Source: Panulirus ornatus (lineage: Eukaryota > Arthropoda > Malacostraca > Decapoda > Palinuridae). From it: a stretch of 64,000 nucleotides of DNA. Below, one piece after another: positions 21,876-33,846 of the stretch. Made by a program: the position numbers and the translations under genes. The notes below the pieces were generated by a model. The model had not been told where the DNA came from. It saw only the letters and a list, made by a program, of their open reading frames with translations, and searched no databases. The first letter of the stretch is position 1, and every line of letters begins with the position of its first letter. The DNA lies in assembly GCF_036320965.1 (NCBI RefSeq), contig NC_092249.1, positions 3,717,614 to 3,781,613 of the forward strand, written 5' to 3'.

Positions 21876-23364
21876 ATATTTATGTAGGTTTTACAGGACC
21901 CTTTGTGTTTGAGGTGTCAATGCAAGTGAAAGGCAACCTTTGGTGAAGCTGTACCATTGGTAGTACAGTGTCATCAAAGAACTTCTCAACCCTGCTTCTT
22001 AAAGTAGTGCAGCCTTGGGCAGCAGGATCCTTGAGAAAGGTCTTGGGTAACACTGTGTACAGTGCATGTATATATGTATATATGTATGCACACTTTAACC
22101 CAGCTTTCTATTGATGTGTATTGCCATATATGGCTGTTAAAGTACAAGTAGAATGCACTTGCCATAGTGGATGCATACACTGTATAAGCTAATGATGTAT
22201 TTCCATTATCTCATTCTTAGCATTCAGTGACAAACCATATTGTAGGTTAAACGTTTCCCATGATTTTTTTTTTTATGAATTATGTAAACAATCTTAAATG
22301 GGATGAATCAAGACCTAGTTTTAGATAGTATAGGTTGATGTATTCTTCCATTGGTAGCACATTAAACTGATACATTTTTTTATACAAAATTCTCAAAAAT
22401 TTTTTTACTATTGTGATAAATTCTGTAAAACTATTGTACAGATGTGTACTGTGACTAGTTAGTTTGAAGTTTTATAAAGAGAGCAGAGATGCAGTTTTAC
22501 AGAATTGGTTCTCAGACTGAATACTTTTTCTTGCCAAGACAGATTGTACAGAAATTTCTTGATTCCATAACTTGACTGAAATTTCACTTATAATTTTATG
22601 AAGTTATGTAATAGGTCAGTTAGTGTTTTAAATGATTGTTTTAAAAGCTCATGTAGCATATTCAATAATCCAGGTTAAGACCGATTAAAAGTTCTAAAAA
22701 TGGCAAAGAATAAACCAGTTAGTAATGTGCTTGGGATAGAAGTAATAGGAATGGATGTGATGAAGGAAAGGGAAGGATGATTGAAAAGTAATATTGTAAG
22801 AATGCTCTCTATTTTGTAAAAGGAATACTTAGTCCCATATAAGTATACAGCTGTTCATAAGCAGTATGTTTCTGTGCAACAGAAACACCAAAATTGTGAT
22901 GGAGTAATAGTGGTTAACCGAGTGTTGCAACACAAACCTCTGGGAATGTCACATTTGTCAGTAACAAGCATTTTTATCCATATGAATTTATCAAGTTGTT
23001 ATTTGTAAATGTTGTGAACAGCATACCTCCACAGTAGCTGCTACATATCAGTAATATCAGTAGTGATATATTATTGGATTTCTTTGTAAAATTTTATATA
23101 CCTATCCAACAGATGCAGTGAAGAATTCCACACTAGTATTTTCATTTGTTCCAGTATGTTTGCTGACTAGGCAGAGATTATTGTACAAGCATGCTTAAAT
23201 TGCAGGTATGCATGTCATTAGTGGAGAGGATGTCATGTTGACTTCTTGGTGTGGTAAAATTAGAAAGGTGGCATATTTGTATTTTATTATATTTGTTTTT
23301 TCAAGGAAACAATGGATTTTGTTCCATTCCATAGTGATGTAAATTAAGGAATGTTTTACTATGA

Positions 23365-23379
<15 letters not shown>
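21876..23379. repeat. 1,504-bp tandem duplication, copy 2
   Basis: Same sequence and orientation as copy 1, directly adjacent with TA dinucleotides at both junctions. It is followed by a longer (TA)n (23370-23430). Confidence 0.9.
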
Positions 23380-23435
<56 letters not shown>

Positions 23436-23715
23436 TTCTTTTTTACTAGTTTATGAACTCTCTTGCAGTGAACTGAATCTTTTCAGTGGCATATGAGTGT
23501 AAGGAATTATTAGGAATCGTTAAGGTGATGACTAGGATAGAAGTGTAGTATTAAGTATAAGAAAACTAGTATTTTTATATTCCAGTGTGAGTGTTCCTAT
23601 ACCTATAGAGAATGGCACACTTTAAAGCATTACTTTTAGGCAGATGTGTCCAGTACAGTACATGATTATGTTACATATGCAGGATACATAAATGACATTG
23701 TATATCATCTGTATA

Positions 23716-23723
<8 letters not shown>

Positions 23724-23800
<77 letters not shown>
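23724..23800. repeat. (TA)n microsatellite at a LINE tail
   Basis: About 75 bp of TA. The 'tttatttattttgctttgtcgc' that follows is the tail of a minus-strand LINE, so the TA tract continues the LINE's 3' end. Confidence 0.95.
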
Positions 23801-23803
<3 letters not shown>

Positions 23804-24372
23804 TTATTTTGCTTTGTCGCTGTCTCCTGCGTTTGCGAGGTAGCGCAAGGAAACAGACGAAAGAAATGGCCCACCCCACCCCACCCCCACACACATGTAC
23901 ACACATACACGTCCACACACGCAAATATACATACCTATACATCTCAATGTACACATATATATACACACACAGACACATGCATATATACTCATGCACACAA
24001 TTCACACTGTCTGCCTTTATTCATTCCCATCGCCACCTCGCCACACATGGAATAACATCCCCCTCCCCCCTCATGTGTGTGAGGTAGCGCTAGGAAAAGA
24101 CAACAAAGGCCCCATTCGTTCACACTCAGTCTCTAGCTGTCATGCAATAATGCCCGAAACCACAGCTCCCTTTCCACATCCAGGCCCCACACAACTTTCC
24201 ATGGTTTACCCCAGACGCTTCACATGCCCTGATTCAATCCACTGACAGCACGTTGACCCTGGTATACCACATCGATCCAATTCACTCTATTCCTTGCAAG
24301 GTCACGCAAGGAAACAGACAAAAGAATGGCCCAACCCACCCACATACCCATTTATATACATACCTATACATT
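23801..24372 (-). mobile_element. Older LINE 3' UTR, long form, minus strand
   Basis: Carries the hairpin tail (23819-23850), the TG/TA-rich UTR, the second tail-like motif near 24085 and the end of the ORF region to about 24296. Then a second short tail fragment appears (24297-24372), followed by a SINE. Confidence 0.87.
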
Positions 24373-24505
24373 TCATTTTTTTTAATTTTCCAAAAGAAGG
24401 AACAGAGTGGGGCCAGGTGAGGATATTCCAAAAAAGGCCCAGTCCTCTGTTCTTAACGCTACCTCACTAACGCAGGAAATGGCGAATAGTTTAAAAAAAA
24501 TAAAT
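24373..24505 (+). mobile_element. SINE 3' half, plus strand
   Basis: Starts at the A/T-rich 'ttttttaattttccaaaag' block and runs to the hairpin tail 'cgctacctcactaacgcagg' and 'gaatagttt'. The 5' half is missing. Confidence 0.87.
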
Positions 24506-24510
24506 AAATA

Positions 24511-24515
<5 letters not shown>

Positions 24516-24576
<61 letters not shown>
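24516..24576. repeat. (TA)n microsatellite between two SINE tails
   Basis: About 60 bp of TA, with SINE tails pointing at it from both sides. Confidence 0.95.
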
Positions 24577-24578
<2 letters not shown>

Positions 24579-24579
24579 T

Positions 24580-24723
24580 TCTTTTAAACTTCGCCATTTC
24601 CCACATTAGTGAGGTAGCGTTAAGAACAGAGGACTGGGCCTTTTTTGGAATATCCTCACCTGGCCCCCTCTGTTCCTTCTTTTGGTAAATAAAAAAAACG
24701 AGAGGGGAGGATTTCCAGCCCCC

Positions 24724-24724
<1 letters not shown>
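24580..24724 (-). mobile_element. SINE 3' half, minus strand
   Basis: Tail 'cgccatttcccacattagtg' and body to 'aggatttccagccccc', where it is cut by another TA tract (24725-24788). Confidence 0.87.
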
Positions 24725-24788
<64 letters not shown>

Positions 24789-24791
<3 letters not shown>

Positions 24792-25565
24792 CATACTTGC
24801 TGCCTTTATTCATTCCCATCACCACCCCACCACACATGAAATGAGAACCCCCTTCCCCCACACATGTGCGAGGTAGCACTAGGAAAGGACAAAAAAAGGC
24901 CACATTCGTTCACACTCAGTCTCTTGTCATGTACAATGCACTGAAACCACAGCTCCCTTTCCACATCCAGGCCCCACAAAACTTTCCATGGTTTACCCCA
25001 GACGCTTCACGTGCCCTGTTTCAATCCACTGACTGCATGTCGACCCCAGTATACCACATCGTTCCAATTCACTCTATTCCTAGCACACCTTTCACTCTCC
25101 TGCATGTTCAGGCCCCGATTGCTCAAAATCTTTTTCACTCCATCCTTCCACCTCCAATTTGGTCACCCACTTCTCCTCGTTCCCTCCACCCAAGACACAT
25201 ATATCCTCTTTGTCACTCTTTCCTCACTCATTTTCTCCATGTGACCAAACCAATTCAAAACACCCTCTTCTGCTCTCTCAACCACACTCTTTTTATTACC
25301 ACACATCTCTCTTACCCTTTTATTGCTTACTCGATCAAGCCACTTCACACCACATATTGTCCTCAAACATATTTACAATGCATCCACCCTACTCCGCACA
25401 ACTCTATAGCCCACGCCTTGCAACCATATAACATTGTTCGAATCACTGTTCCTTCAAACATACCCATTTTTGCTTTCCGAGATAATGTTCTCGCTTTCCA
25501 CACATTTTTCAACACTCCCAAAACTTTCGCCCCTCCCCCACCCTGTGACTCACTTCCGCTTCCTT
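24789..25565 (-). mobile_element. Older LINE 3' part, minus strand
   Basis: Long-form 3' UTR pieces, then C-terminal codons on the minus strand (WFGHMEKMSEERVTKRIY in the frame 25163-25366), up to about 25565. There it meets a plus-strand LINE UTR, an inverted junction. Confidence 0.85.
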
Positions 25566-25839
25566 GGTTCCATCCGCAGCCAAATCCACCGTGGGGGGAG
25601 GGAGTTGTTATTTCATGTGTGGCAGGATGGCGACGGGAATGAAGAAGGGCAGACAGTATGAAATATGTACATGTGTATATCTGTGTATATATATGTATAC
25701 GTTGAAATGTATAGGTATGTATATGTGCGTGTGTGGACGTGTATGTATATACATGTGTATGTGGGTGGGTTGGGCAATTCTTTCATTTGTTTCCTTGTGC
25801 AACCTTGCTAACGTGGGAGACCAACAAAGTATAATAAAT

Positions 25840-25841
<2 letters not shown>
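25566..25841 (+). mobile_element. Older LINE 3' UTR, plus strand
   Basis: Starts in the 'gtggggggagggagttg' region, continues through TG/TA-rich sequence and ends in a diverged hairpin tail ('caaccttgctaacgtggg') followed by 'ataataaataaaa' and (TA)n. Confidence 0.85.

Positions 25842-25917
<76 letters not shown>
25842..25917. repeat. (TA)n microsatellite at a LINE 3' end
   Basis: About 75 bp of TA immediately 3' of the LINE tail 'ataataaataaaa'. Confidence 0.95.
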
Positions 25918-25919
<2 letters not shown>

Positions 25920-25964
25920 TATCATTATTGTTGTATTATGCAACCACAGGGTCCCTTTCACAAA

Positions 25965-26395
25965 CGTGTGATGAGGATTGTTCAAGAAATGATAAGTTGA
26001 GAGAGAGGTGCAGTAATGAGAAGAGCATAGTTGAGAGAGCATTAGAGAATGTGCTGGAATGCTTTGGTCATATGGAGAGGTTGATAAAGAGAAGGGGGAT
26101 ACCAGACTGGAAGGGATTGGAAAATGTTTTGAGTGTTGGTGCAGGAGGATGTAAAGAATGCGTCGAATCAAGTGTATTGGAATAATGTAGTATTGCATAC
26201 AGGGGTAACATGCTGGCGTTAGGCTGAACTAGGGCACTTGAAGTGGTTATGGGAAATCATGGTAAGGTTTATGGGGTCTGAATGTAGATAGGGGCTTGTG
26301 GTTTTGGTATATCATACATGAGCAAGCGAGGCTATTTCTTTATATCTTTCTGGCACTACCTCACCGAGGTGGAAATGGGTAGACAAGTATGAAAA
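25965..26395 (+). mobile_element. Old LINE C-terminal and 3' UTR relic
   Basis: Traces of 'RERCSNEKSIVERALENVLECFGHMER' coding sequence (25998-26085), then 'ggggtctgaatgtagatag' and 'ggcactacctcaccgaggtgg' near 26350. Heavily diverged. Confidence 0.7.
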
Positions 26396-28054
26396 AAATG
26401 GAGGGTCCTTGGGTTAATTTAACAATTTGGTTACTTACCACTATATAGTGTGTAATCATATAATTACTTTCTTTGATACATAATGAATTTAATAATAAGT
26501 TTTGATTTAACATAAAACCATGGAAATTATGGTTACGCTAATATTCTTAAGTGTACCATACTACATAGAATATTTAAAAGTAATTTGTAGCTGCATTTCA
26601 CTGTTTTGGTACAGAAGCTTTATATTGAAGATTATTAGCAAAACCAAGAAGACTGTGTGAAGCAGTTGATCTTTTAAAAGACTCCAGATTTTGTAAATTG
26701 GTAAGCAATGTAAAATACGCTGTAAGTTTAACCAGGAGTGCCTAGGAGTGGCATATGTTGTAGTAAATATGCAGGACCTATACATATGCCTGTCTTCTCC
26801 AAAAAAAAAGAGAGACATTTGTAGCAAAATGATACTATAAAACATTCTGCTTTATCCTAGTCATTTTAGTATGGAGAGTGATGTCTGGTGAAGTATATAC
26901 TCCATAGTAAAGATTGATGAGTTGGAATATAATGGATTGATGTAAATGGTTAAATCATTTCATGGCTTATAGATAGTGGAGAAACCTGTGTACATAATTG
27001 TGCTTGGGCATATTGTTTAAAGCATTGCAAGATGAAGCCATAGTTTGCAGCACTAAGTGAAAATGTAATTTGTATTATAGCACTTTTCTTATGAAATGCT
27101 GGTGTTCGTAGTTGTGGGATCATAACTGGTTTTCCACCATTTTTCTTAGCTTTAAATTTCATCTAACCAAACTAGCCAAAGATTTTCTTTCATTTTATAA
27201 ATGGTGAACCTTAAACAAGCCCAGCTGCTGAAGGAAATTAAAACTATAATCCAGCATATGGTAGGATTATGTATTCATGTATGTATGTCATAAGTGGTTC
27301 AAGAAAGTATTGGCAACACTACTTAAAGTAGCAAAATATGGGTAATTAAATTATGTGAATGGCTATGCAAATAAATTCGGAATTATATCTATAATTGGGA
27401 ATGAGTATGCACATGGTTATGAGTGATTGTTAATTGACATTAAGGCATTTATACAAATTTTTGTAAAATGTACAGAATCCATTTTGCACAGTATGTACAT
27501 TGTGATAGTTCCAGTCTTGACCACTTCATGTTTATAATCTTTATTAATTTTATAGTTTGTCTTCCGTAAGAGTATATATAATGAAATGTAGAACTCCTCT
27601 AAGTTTTAGAATGAAGGAAAAAGATAGAGATGGTGTAATTGATCATGTACTTAAATCTCCATACTGTATGGGAACTGAAAGGCACATTTCAGGAAGGCAG
27701 AAATGTATTTAGAAAGTATTACCAGAGCAAAAAATTTTTAAGTGGTGTTATATCGGAGCATAAAAAAAATGTAATTGTGGACTGGAATTGTACATGTATA
27801 TAACTGGCTCACCCATTTTTGTCGAGTTATGCAAGTTGTAAGGTATAGTACTGACATTGTTAAAAGATTTTTTTTTTTGTATTTTTACATTTTGTTTAAA
27901 CATATAGTACTAGTTTACATAGTACTAAATTTTTTAATCAAATATTGGACAGATGCAATTACTAAGAACGAATACTCTTATAAAGGTTGGTCTTTGTTAT
28001 CGCATTGCATGAAAAGGACTACAGTAGAGTTTATAAAAATAAATAACAAAGGTA
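26396..28054. other. No gene or known element recognised
   Basis: AT-rich sequence with short open frames only. None resembles a known protein family. Confidence 0.5.
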
Positions 28055-28270
28055 GTCAATAATTTATGCACTAACTTTACAGAAATAAAAAAACAAAATG
28101 CTTATATTTACAGCCATCAGGTCATTCAATTATATATATATATATATAGTTCAGTGACTTCATGGCAAATATAAGCATTTTGTTTTTTATTTCATGTAGT
28201 GCATCAATATGTATATGACTTGACGGCAGTAAATATAAGCATTTTATTTTCCAGAAGTTAGTGCATCAAT

Positions 28271-28301
<31 letters not shown>

Positions 28302-28504
28302 TATACATAATTGATGCACTAAGAAAAATCAAACGGCTTATATATGCCATTTAACTATATATTTATAGTCAATAATTGGTGCACTAACTAGTTAAATAAA
28401 GATCAAAATGTGTTTTTCATTTCCATCAGGTCATTGAACTATATATAAATTATAAATATAAGATGCAGTATAGGAAAATGAAATTTACTGCCATCAGACC
28501 ATTA

Positions 28505-28535
<31 letters not shown>

Positions 28536-28946
28536 GATTCACAAACTTCAGGAAAAAAAAATGCTTATTGCCATAAAGTTGATTTAAATTATATATGTGG
28601 TCAATAATTGAGGCAATTTTAAGCAAACTGCTTATATTTACTGCCAGAAGGTTAAACAATTTATATATATATAAAATTTCAGAAAACAAAATGCTTACAT
28701 TTGCCATAAAGTCACTGAAATATATGTATGTAATATAGTTGATACTTATGCATTAAAAAATAAAATTATTTACTAGGTCATTCAGATTTATATATATATA
28801 TAAATCTGCACCAACTTCAGGGAAAAAAAATTCTTATATTTAAACATGGAGTAGAGCTATATATATAATGTCAAAAATTTATGCACTAACCAGAATAAAG
28901 CCAAAATGCTTATCTTTTGCCATCAGGTCATTCAATTATACATAAA

Positions 28947-28981
<35 letters not shown>

Positions 28982-29060
28982 ATTGATGCATTGACTTCAG
29001 GAAAATAAACAAAATGCTTATATTTACTGCCACCCAGTCATTCAAGTATATATATAGTGT
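28055..29060. repeat. Array of ~13 diverged ~75-bp units with TA linkers, two units inverted
   Basis: Each unit carries a form of 'gatgcactaacttcag', then 'caaaatgcttatatttac', then 'gccatcaggtcattcaat', and is separated from the next by a short TA tract. Plus-oriented units start near 28059, 28306, 28370, 28455, 28536, 28602, 28673, 28740, 28806, 28869 and 28980. Units near 28152 and 28212 are reversed. The units have drifted a lot from each other. I do not recognise the family. Confidence 0.85.
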
Positions 29061-29639
29061 ATATATATACATCCAAATTTATATATATAAATTTGTATAC
29101 TGTATAATATACAAATTATATATATATATATACTTTTCCTTCCCCATGAAGAGGTATGTGCACAACCACCCCTGTAAAAGAAAAAATAAGAACAATCAGT
29201 ACTTGGTTTATTACATCCTTAAAATGGAGGGGGAGGGGATACAAGTGTTGTCAAATGCACATAGGTAGCAATGAGGTGGGGCTTCATCCCCTTGCAGAGC
29301 AGGTGGATACTATTTATGTGACCTGACATGGCTGACCTTCCTCCCCTTACATGGTATGTGGGCAGGGTTATTCTGGGGATACTAATATTTATTTCAGTTA
29401 ACAGTTTGTCACATTTAAAATGGCCAAAGGACATATTTACATTATGATTAACTGTCCTAGAGATCAAACATGGTTCAACTACATATCTCTCAATAAAACA
29501 ATTTGATTTAACTATGGTCATGGCTCCCAAGCCAATCTGGTGCTCTATTGGGCTATCCTAACAGTACAATGATCTGTGATTTAAATGGAGCACTTTACAA
29601 ACGAAATAAGAATTCTGTCCCACTTAGGTTTGGTTTGAT
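29061..29639. other. No gene recognised
   Basis: TA-rich start, then sequence without a family match. A 103-codon minus frame (29219-29530) resembles nothing known to me. Confidence 0.4.
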
Positions 29640-31510
29640 AAGGCTCAAGAAAAATGATGCTTTGCATATAACAAAAGTGGACAAAAAAATGATGTAGTGA
29701 TTATGAATAATGTGATACTAAAGAAAAAGTGTGTAGTCACCTATGTTATACTAATACATACAGTGGACTAAACATGAACTCAATGGAAAAACAAAAGTAA
29801 AAAGAGGAAACATTTGTCGAAAGACAGGGAAGATATGATCAAACAGTTTTCAACAAAGAACTCATCAACACTATACATGTATGGCTTGATCAAGACCCAC
29901 AAACTAAACACTCCCATTATAAACTACGTAGGTTCTGCTACATATAAGCTATCCAAGTGGCTACTGACATTACTGTCTCCTTTTGTGGGTACCATTTCAG
30001 ATTCGTGTATAGAAAAAAAAATGTTTAGAAAGCTGAATTCCCTAAATGTAAATTATCCTAAACAATCAGTGAATTTTGATGTGAAATCGCTGTTCACTCA
30101 AGTCCTACTAAATGTGTTGCCTAAACATCATGAACTGAATTCGAATATAAAATTTAGGCTTTTAGCCAAGCACTGGAGCACCTACTGTTACTCGGCATTC
30201 TTTATACAGTTTAAAATATTCTACCTTAGAAATTGTGTATAACTCAATCAAATGACCACTTTAAATTTTGACAGAACAAGAAAGGAAGAACAGAAGGTAT
30301 AGGAGAGAAAATAGCCTACATGTGTTCATCTGAGAGTTCAATCTTGACCTTTGTAACATGGTTAAACCTACCTGGGAAAGGAAAATATCGAGCCATCACT
30401 GCTCAACACGAACTCCACCACCGCAGCGTTAAGGTCCACGTAGATTGGGGGCCCAAACTTCTTGAGAAGCGTTGAAAGCATCCCCGCAAACTCCACCACC
30501 GCAGCGTTATGGTCCACGTAGATTTGGGGGGCCCAAACTTCTTGAGAAGCGTTGACAGCATCCCCAGTAAAAACATGTTGATTGGGGAACCCAAACATCT
30601 TGCAAAACAAAGTTGACAGCATTCTCAGTACAACCACGTCAATTAGGGAGCCCAAACATCTTGCGAATGAACATCGAGGGCATCCTCTGTAGAAACACGT
30701 CGATCAGACGGCCCAAACATCGAGGGCATGCCCTGTAACAACACGTCGATTGAAGGGCCCAAACATCTTAGGACGCAATATCGAGGGCATCCCCTGTAAA
30801 AACATGTTGATCGGAGACAGGGTACTAAACATCTTGGGAAGCAACGTCAAAGGCATCACCTGTAAAAACATAATTTAAGTGATAACACGTATGTTGATAA
30901 TTCATATTTTGTGTTTGAAGGCAAACACTAAACAGCTTAGTATGGCCATGGGTAATCCCTCCTCTTGTTTTAGCAAATATCTACATGGGGGTATTCTGAA
31001 AGCCATTTGCTAAACACTATAAACAAAACAGTTTAGCTCCCATAAGTGGATGACATACTTTTGGCCTGACAATGAACCCACTGAGGACTTTCTGCATAAA
31101 TTAAACTTGTTAGCTCCCTCCCTAAAGTTTACTCATGAAATTGAAATGAATAATAAGTTACCCTTTTTAGATGTAAAGGCCATCAGGAATAAAGGTACAT
31201 AAACTGAAGTTTACAAAACACCTACAAATATAGTTTTGTGTCTACTATCATTCAAATCTTCATATTAATGTCCAAATATTGGTTTTCATATCTTTGTTCC
31301 TGAAAGTAAATAGAATTTCAGATGCTGACTTTTTAGATGATGAACAGAAAAATTATTCAGTACATTGGACAGAAACTAAGGTACCCAATAAAAATACTTA
31401 ATCAGAGACAAAATACAGCAAGGAAATGTTTTTATAATGGCTAAAATAATAAGCCAGAACATAAAAGTTACCAAAGAACCCTAGTTCCCTTCCATGAAAA
31501 TTTTCTCAAA
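29640..31510 (+). mobile_element. Penelope-like element, decayed, split by a minisatellite
   Basis: Peptides of a Penelope-type RT run in order. At 29680 there is 'KNDVVIMNNV'. At 29865-30110 come 'LYMYGLIKTHKLNTPI', 'YKLSKWLLTLLSPFVG', then VNFDVKSLFT. After an interruption, 'MAMGNPSSCFSKYLHGG' (about 30942) and 'LAPSLKFTHEIEMNNKLPFL' (about 31105-31170) follow. The YVDD segment is decayed or missing, and no GIY-YIG domain is seen before the SINE cluster. It is a pseudogene. Confidence 0.85.
30389..30870. repeat. Minisatellite of ~60-120-bp units inside the Penelope relic
   Basis: Recurring words are 'gcccaaacatctt', 'gagggcatcccctgtaaaaac' variants, 'aacacgtcgat' and, on the left side, 'ctccaccaccgcagcgtt' (twice) with 'ggtccacgtagatt' (twice). 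The left units are longer (about 100-120 bp) and close to each other. The right ones are about 60 bp and more diverged. GC content is higher than the surroundings. Confidence 0.8.
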
Positions 31511-31525
31511 TGTGTTCACATTCTC

Positions 31526-31527
<2 letters not shown>

Positions 31528-31556
<29 letters not shown>

Positions 31557-31562
31557 TATATA
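31528..31562. repeat. (TA)n microsatellite
   Basis: Interrupted TA tract just before a plus-strand SINE. Confidence 0.9.
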
Positions 31563-31566
31563 ATTA

Positions 31567-31805
31567 TCCCTGGGGATAGGGGATTAAGAATACTTCCCAC
31601 GTATTCCCTGCATGTCGTAGAAGGCGACTAAAAGGGGAGGGAGCGGGAGGCTGGAAATCCTCCCCCCCCCCCCTTTTTTTTTTCATTTTTTTTTCCAAAA
31701 GAAGGAACAGAGGGGGCCAGGTGAGGATATTCCAAAAAAGGCCCAGTCTTCTGTTCTTAACGCTACCTCGCTAACGCGGGAAATGGCGAATAGTTTAAAA
31801 GAAAG

Positions 31806-31807
<2 letters not shown>
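31567..31807 (+). mobile_element. SINE copy, full length, plus strand
   Basis: Starts 'atccctggggatagggga' and carries all family blocks, including the 'gtcgtagaaggcgactaaaag' core. It ends with the hairpin tail 'cgctacctcgctaacgcggg', then 'gaatagtttaaaagaaagaa' and a 60-bp (TA)n. This is a good reference copy for the family, about 240 bp. Confidence 0.92.

Positions 31808-31868
<61 letters not shown>
31808..31868. repeat. (TA)n microsatellite between two convergent SINE tails
   Basis: About 60 bp of TA with SINE 3' ends on both sides. Confidence 0.95.
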
Positions 31869-31872
<4 letters not shown>

Positions 31873-32112
31873 CTTTCTTTTCTTTCAAACTATTCTCCAT
31901 TTCCCGCATTAGCGAGGTTGCGTTAAGAACAGAGGACTGGGCCTCTCAGGGAATATCCTCACCTGGCCCCCTTCTCTGTTCCCTCTTTTGGAAAATTAAA
32001 AAAAAAACAAGAGGGGAGGATTTCCAGCCCCCCGCTCCCTCCCCTTTTAGTCGCCTTCTACGACACGCAGGAAATACGTGGGAAGTATTCTTTCTCCCCT
32101 ATCCCCAGGAAT
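31873..32112 (-). mobile_element. SINE copy, full length, minus strand
   Basis: Tail at the left ('caaactattctccatttccc'), 5' end at the right ('ctatccccaggaataa'). The tail hairpin is intact. Confidence 0.9.
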
Positions 32113-32139
32113 AAATAAATTATATATATATATATATAT

Positions 32140-32387
32140 TTTTTTTTATACTATTCGCCATTTCCCGCGATAGCGAGGTAGCATTAAGAACAGAGGACTG
32201 GGCCTTTTTGGGAATACCCTCACCTGGCCCCCTTCTCTGTTCCTTCTTTTGGAAAATAAAAAAAAAAAAAAAAAAAAAACGAGAGGGGAGGATTTCCAGC
32301 CCCCCGCTCCCTTCCCTTTTAGTCGTCTTCTACGACACGCAGGGAATACGTGAGAAGTATTCTTTCTCCCCTATCCCCAGGGATTCT
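32140..32387 (-). mobile_element. SINE copy, full length, minus strand
   Basis: Same family and orientation as its neighbour. It has an expanded A-tract in the middle (about 32260-32279) and ends at 'cccctatccccagggatt'. Confidence 0.9.
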
Positions 32388-32650
32388 AACTTATATATAT
32401 GTATAAATATGGCTTAACAAATACACAAAACAATTCAGAACATCTAAAGAAACTATCACAATATATGCACACTTGGAAACCAGATACTGAGAGTATTATA
32501 AAATGCTATGGGACAGAATTCCCAATGAAACATCTAACTGAATGAAAATTTGAGCAGGTAACGTATCCGAGCCTGGCTTTCTTTGTAAATAAGGTATTCA
32601 CTCTGGTTAAAACCACTTTTGTTCCACTCCTTTTGTTGCACTGGTTTACC

Positions 32651-32653
<3 letters not shown>

Positions 32654-32712
<59 letters not shown>
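32654..32712. repeat. (TA)n microsatellite at a LINE tail
   Basis: About 58 bp of TA directly followed by the T-run and tail of a minus-strand LINE. Confidence 0.95.
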
Positions 32713-32715
<3 letters not shown>

Positions 32716-33831
32716 TTTTGCTTTGTCGGTCTCCCGCGTTTGTGAGGTAGCGCAAGGAAACAGACAAAAGAAATGGCCCAACCCACCCCCATACACATGT
32801 ATATACATACGTCCACACACACAAATATACATACCTACACAGCTTTCCATGGTTTACCCCAGACGCTTCACATGCCCTGGTTCAATCCACTGACAGCATG
32901 TCAACCCCGGTATACCACATCAATCCAATTCACTCTATTCCTTGCCCTCCTTTCACCCTCCTGCATGTTCAGGCCCCGATCACACAAAATCTTTTTCACT
33001 CCATCTTTCCACCTCCAATTTGGTCTCCCACTTCTCCTCGTTCCCTCCACCTCCGACACATATATCCTCTTGGTCAATCTTTCCTCACTCATTCTCTCCA
33101 TGTGCCCAAACCATTTCAAAACACCCTCTTCTGCTCTCTCAACCACGCGCTTTTTATTTCCACACATCTCTCTTACCCTTACGTTACTCACTCGATCAAA
33201 CCACCTCACACCACACATTGTCCTCAAACATCTCATTTCCAGCACATCCATCCTCCTGCGCACAACTCTATCCATAGCCCACGCCTCGCAACCATACAAC
33301 ATTGTTGGAACCACTATTCCTTCAAACATACCCATTTTTGCTTTCCGAGATAATGTTCTCGACTTCCACACATTCTTCAAGGCTTCCAGGATTTTCGCCC
33401 CCCTCCCCCACCCTATGATCCACTTCCGCTTCCATGGTTCCATCCGCTGCCAGATCCACTCCCAGATATCTAAAACACTTTACTTCCTCCAGTTTTTCTC
33501 CATTCAAACTTACCTCCCAATTGACTTGACCCTCAACCCTACTGTACCTAATAACCTTGCTCTTATTCACATTTACTCTTAACTTTCTTCTTTCACACAC
33601 TTTACCAAACTCAGTCACCGGCTCCTGCAGTTTCTCACATGAATCAGCCACCAGCGCTGTATCATCAGCGAACAACAACTGACTCACTTCCCAAGCTCTC
33701 TCATCCCCAACAGACTTCATACTTGCCCCTCTTTCCAAAACTCTTGCATTCACCTCCCTAACAACCCCATCCATAAACAAATTAAACAACCATGGAGACA
33801 TCACACACCCCTGCCACAAACCTACATTCAC
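32713..33831 (-). mobile_element. Young RTE-like LINE, 5'-truncated
   Basis: The minus strand encodes, across two frames, NVGLWQGCVMSPWLFN, LLFADDTALVADS, FRYLGVDLAADG (33322-33862 frame) and then VPTMLYGCEAWAMD to the normal ORF end (32901-33443 frame). One frameshift near 33400 separates them. The 3' UTR is the short form. At its 5' side it stops at 'ctacattcactg', next to a short TA tract and a Penelope element. Confidence 0.9.
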
Positions 33832-33846
33832 TGTATATATATATAT

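Noticed and set aside
28055..29060. CRISPR array
   Set aside because: Units are diverged, in both orientations, and separated by TA instead of unique spacers of constant length. The DNA is eukaryotic.
30368..30655. 95-codon minus frame with repeated 'NAAVVEF' peptides
   Set aside because: It lies wholly in a minisatellite that interrupts a Penelope RT. The repetition explains the open frame.
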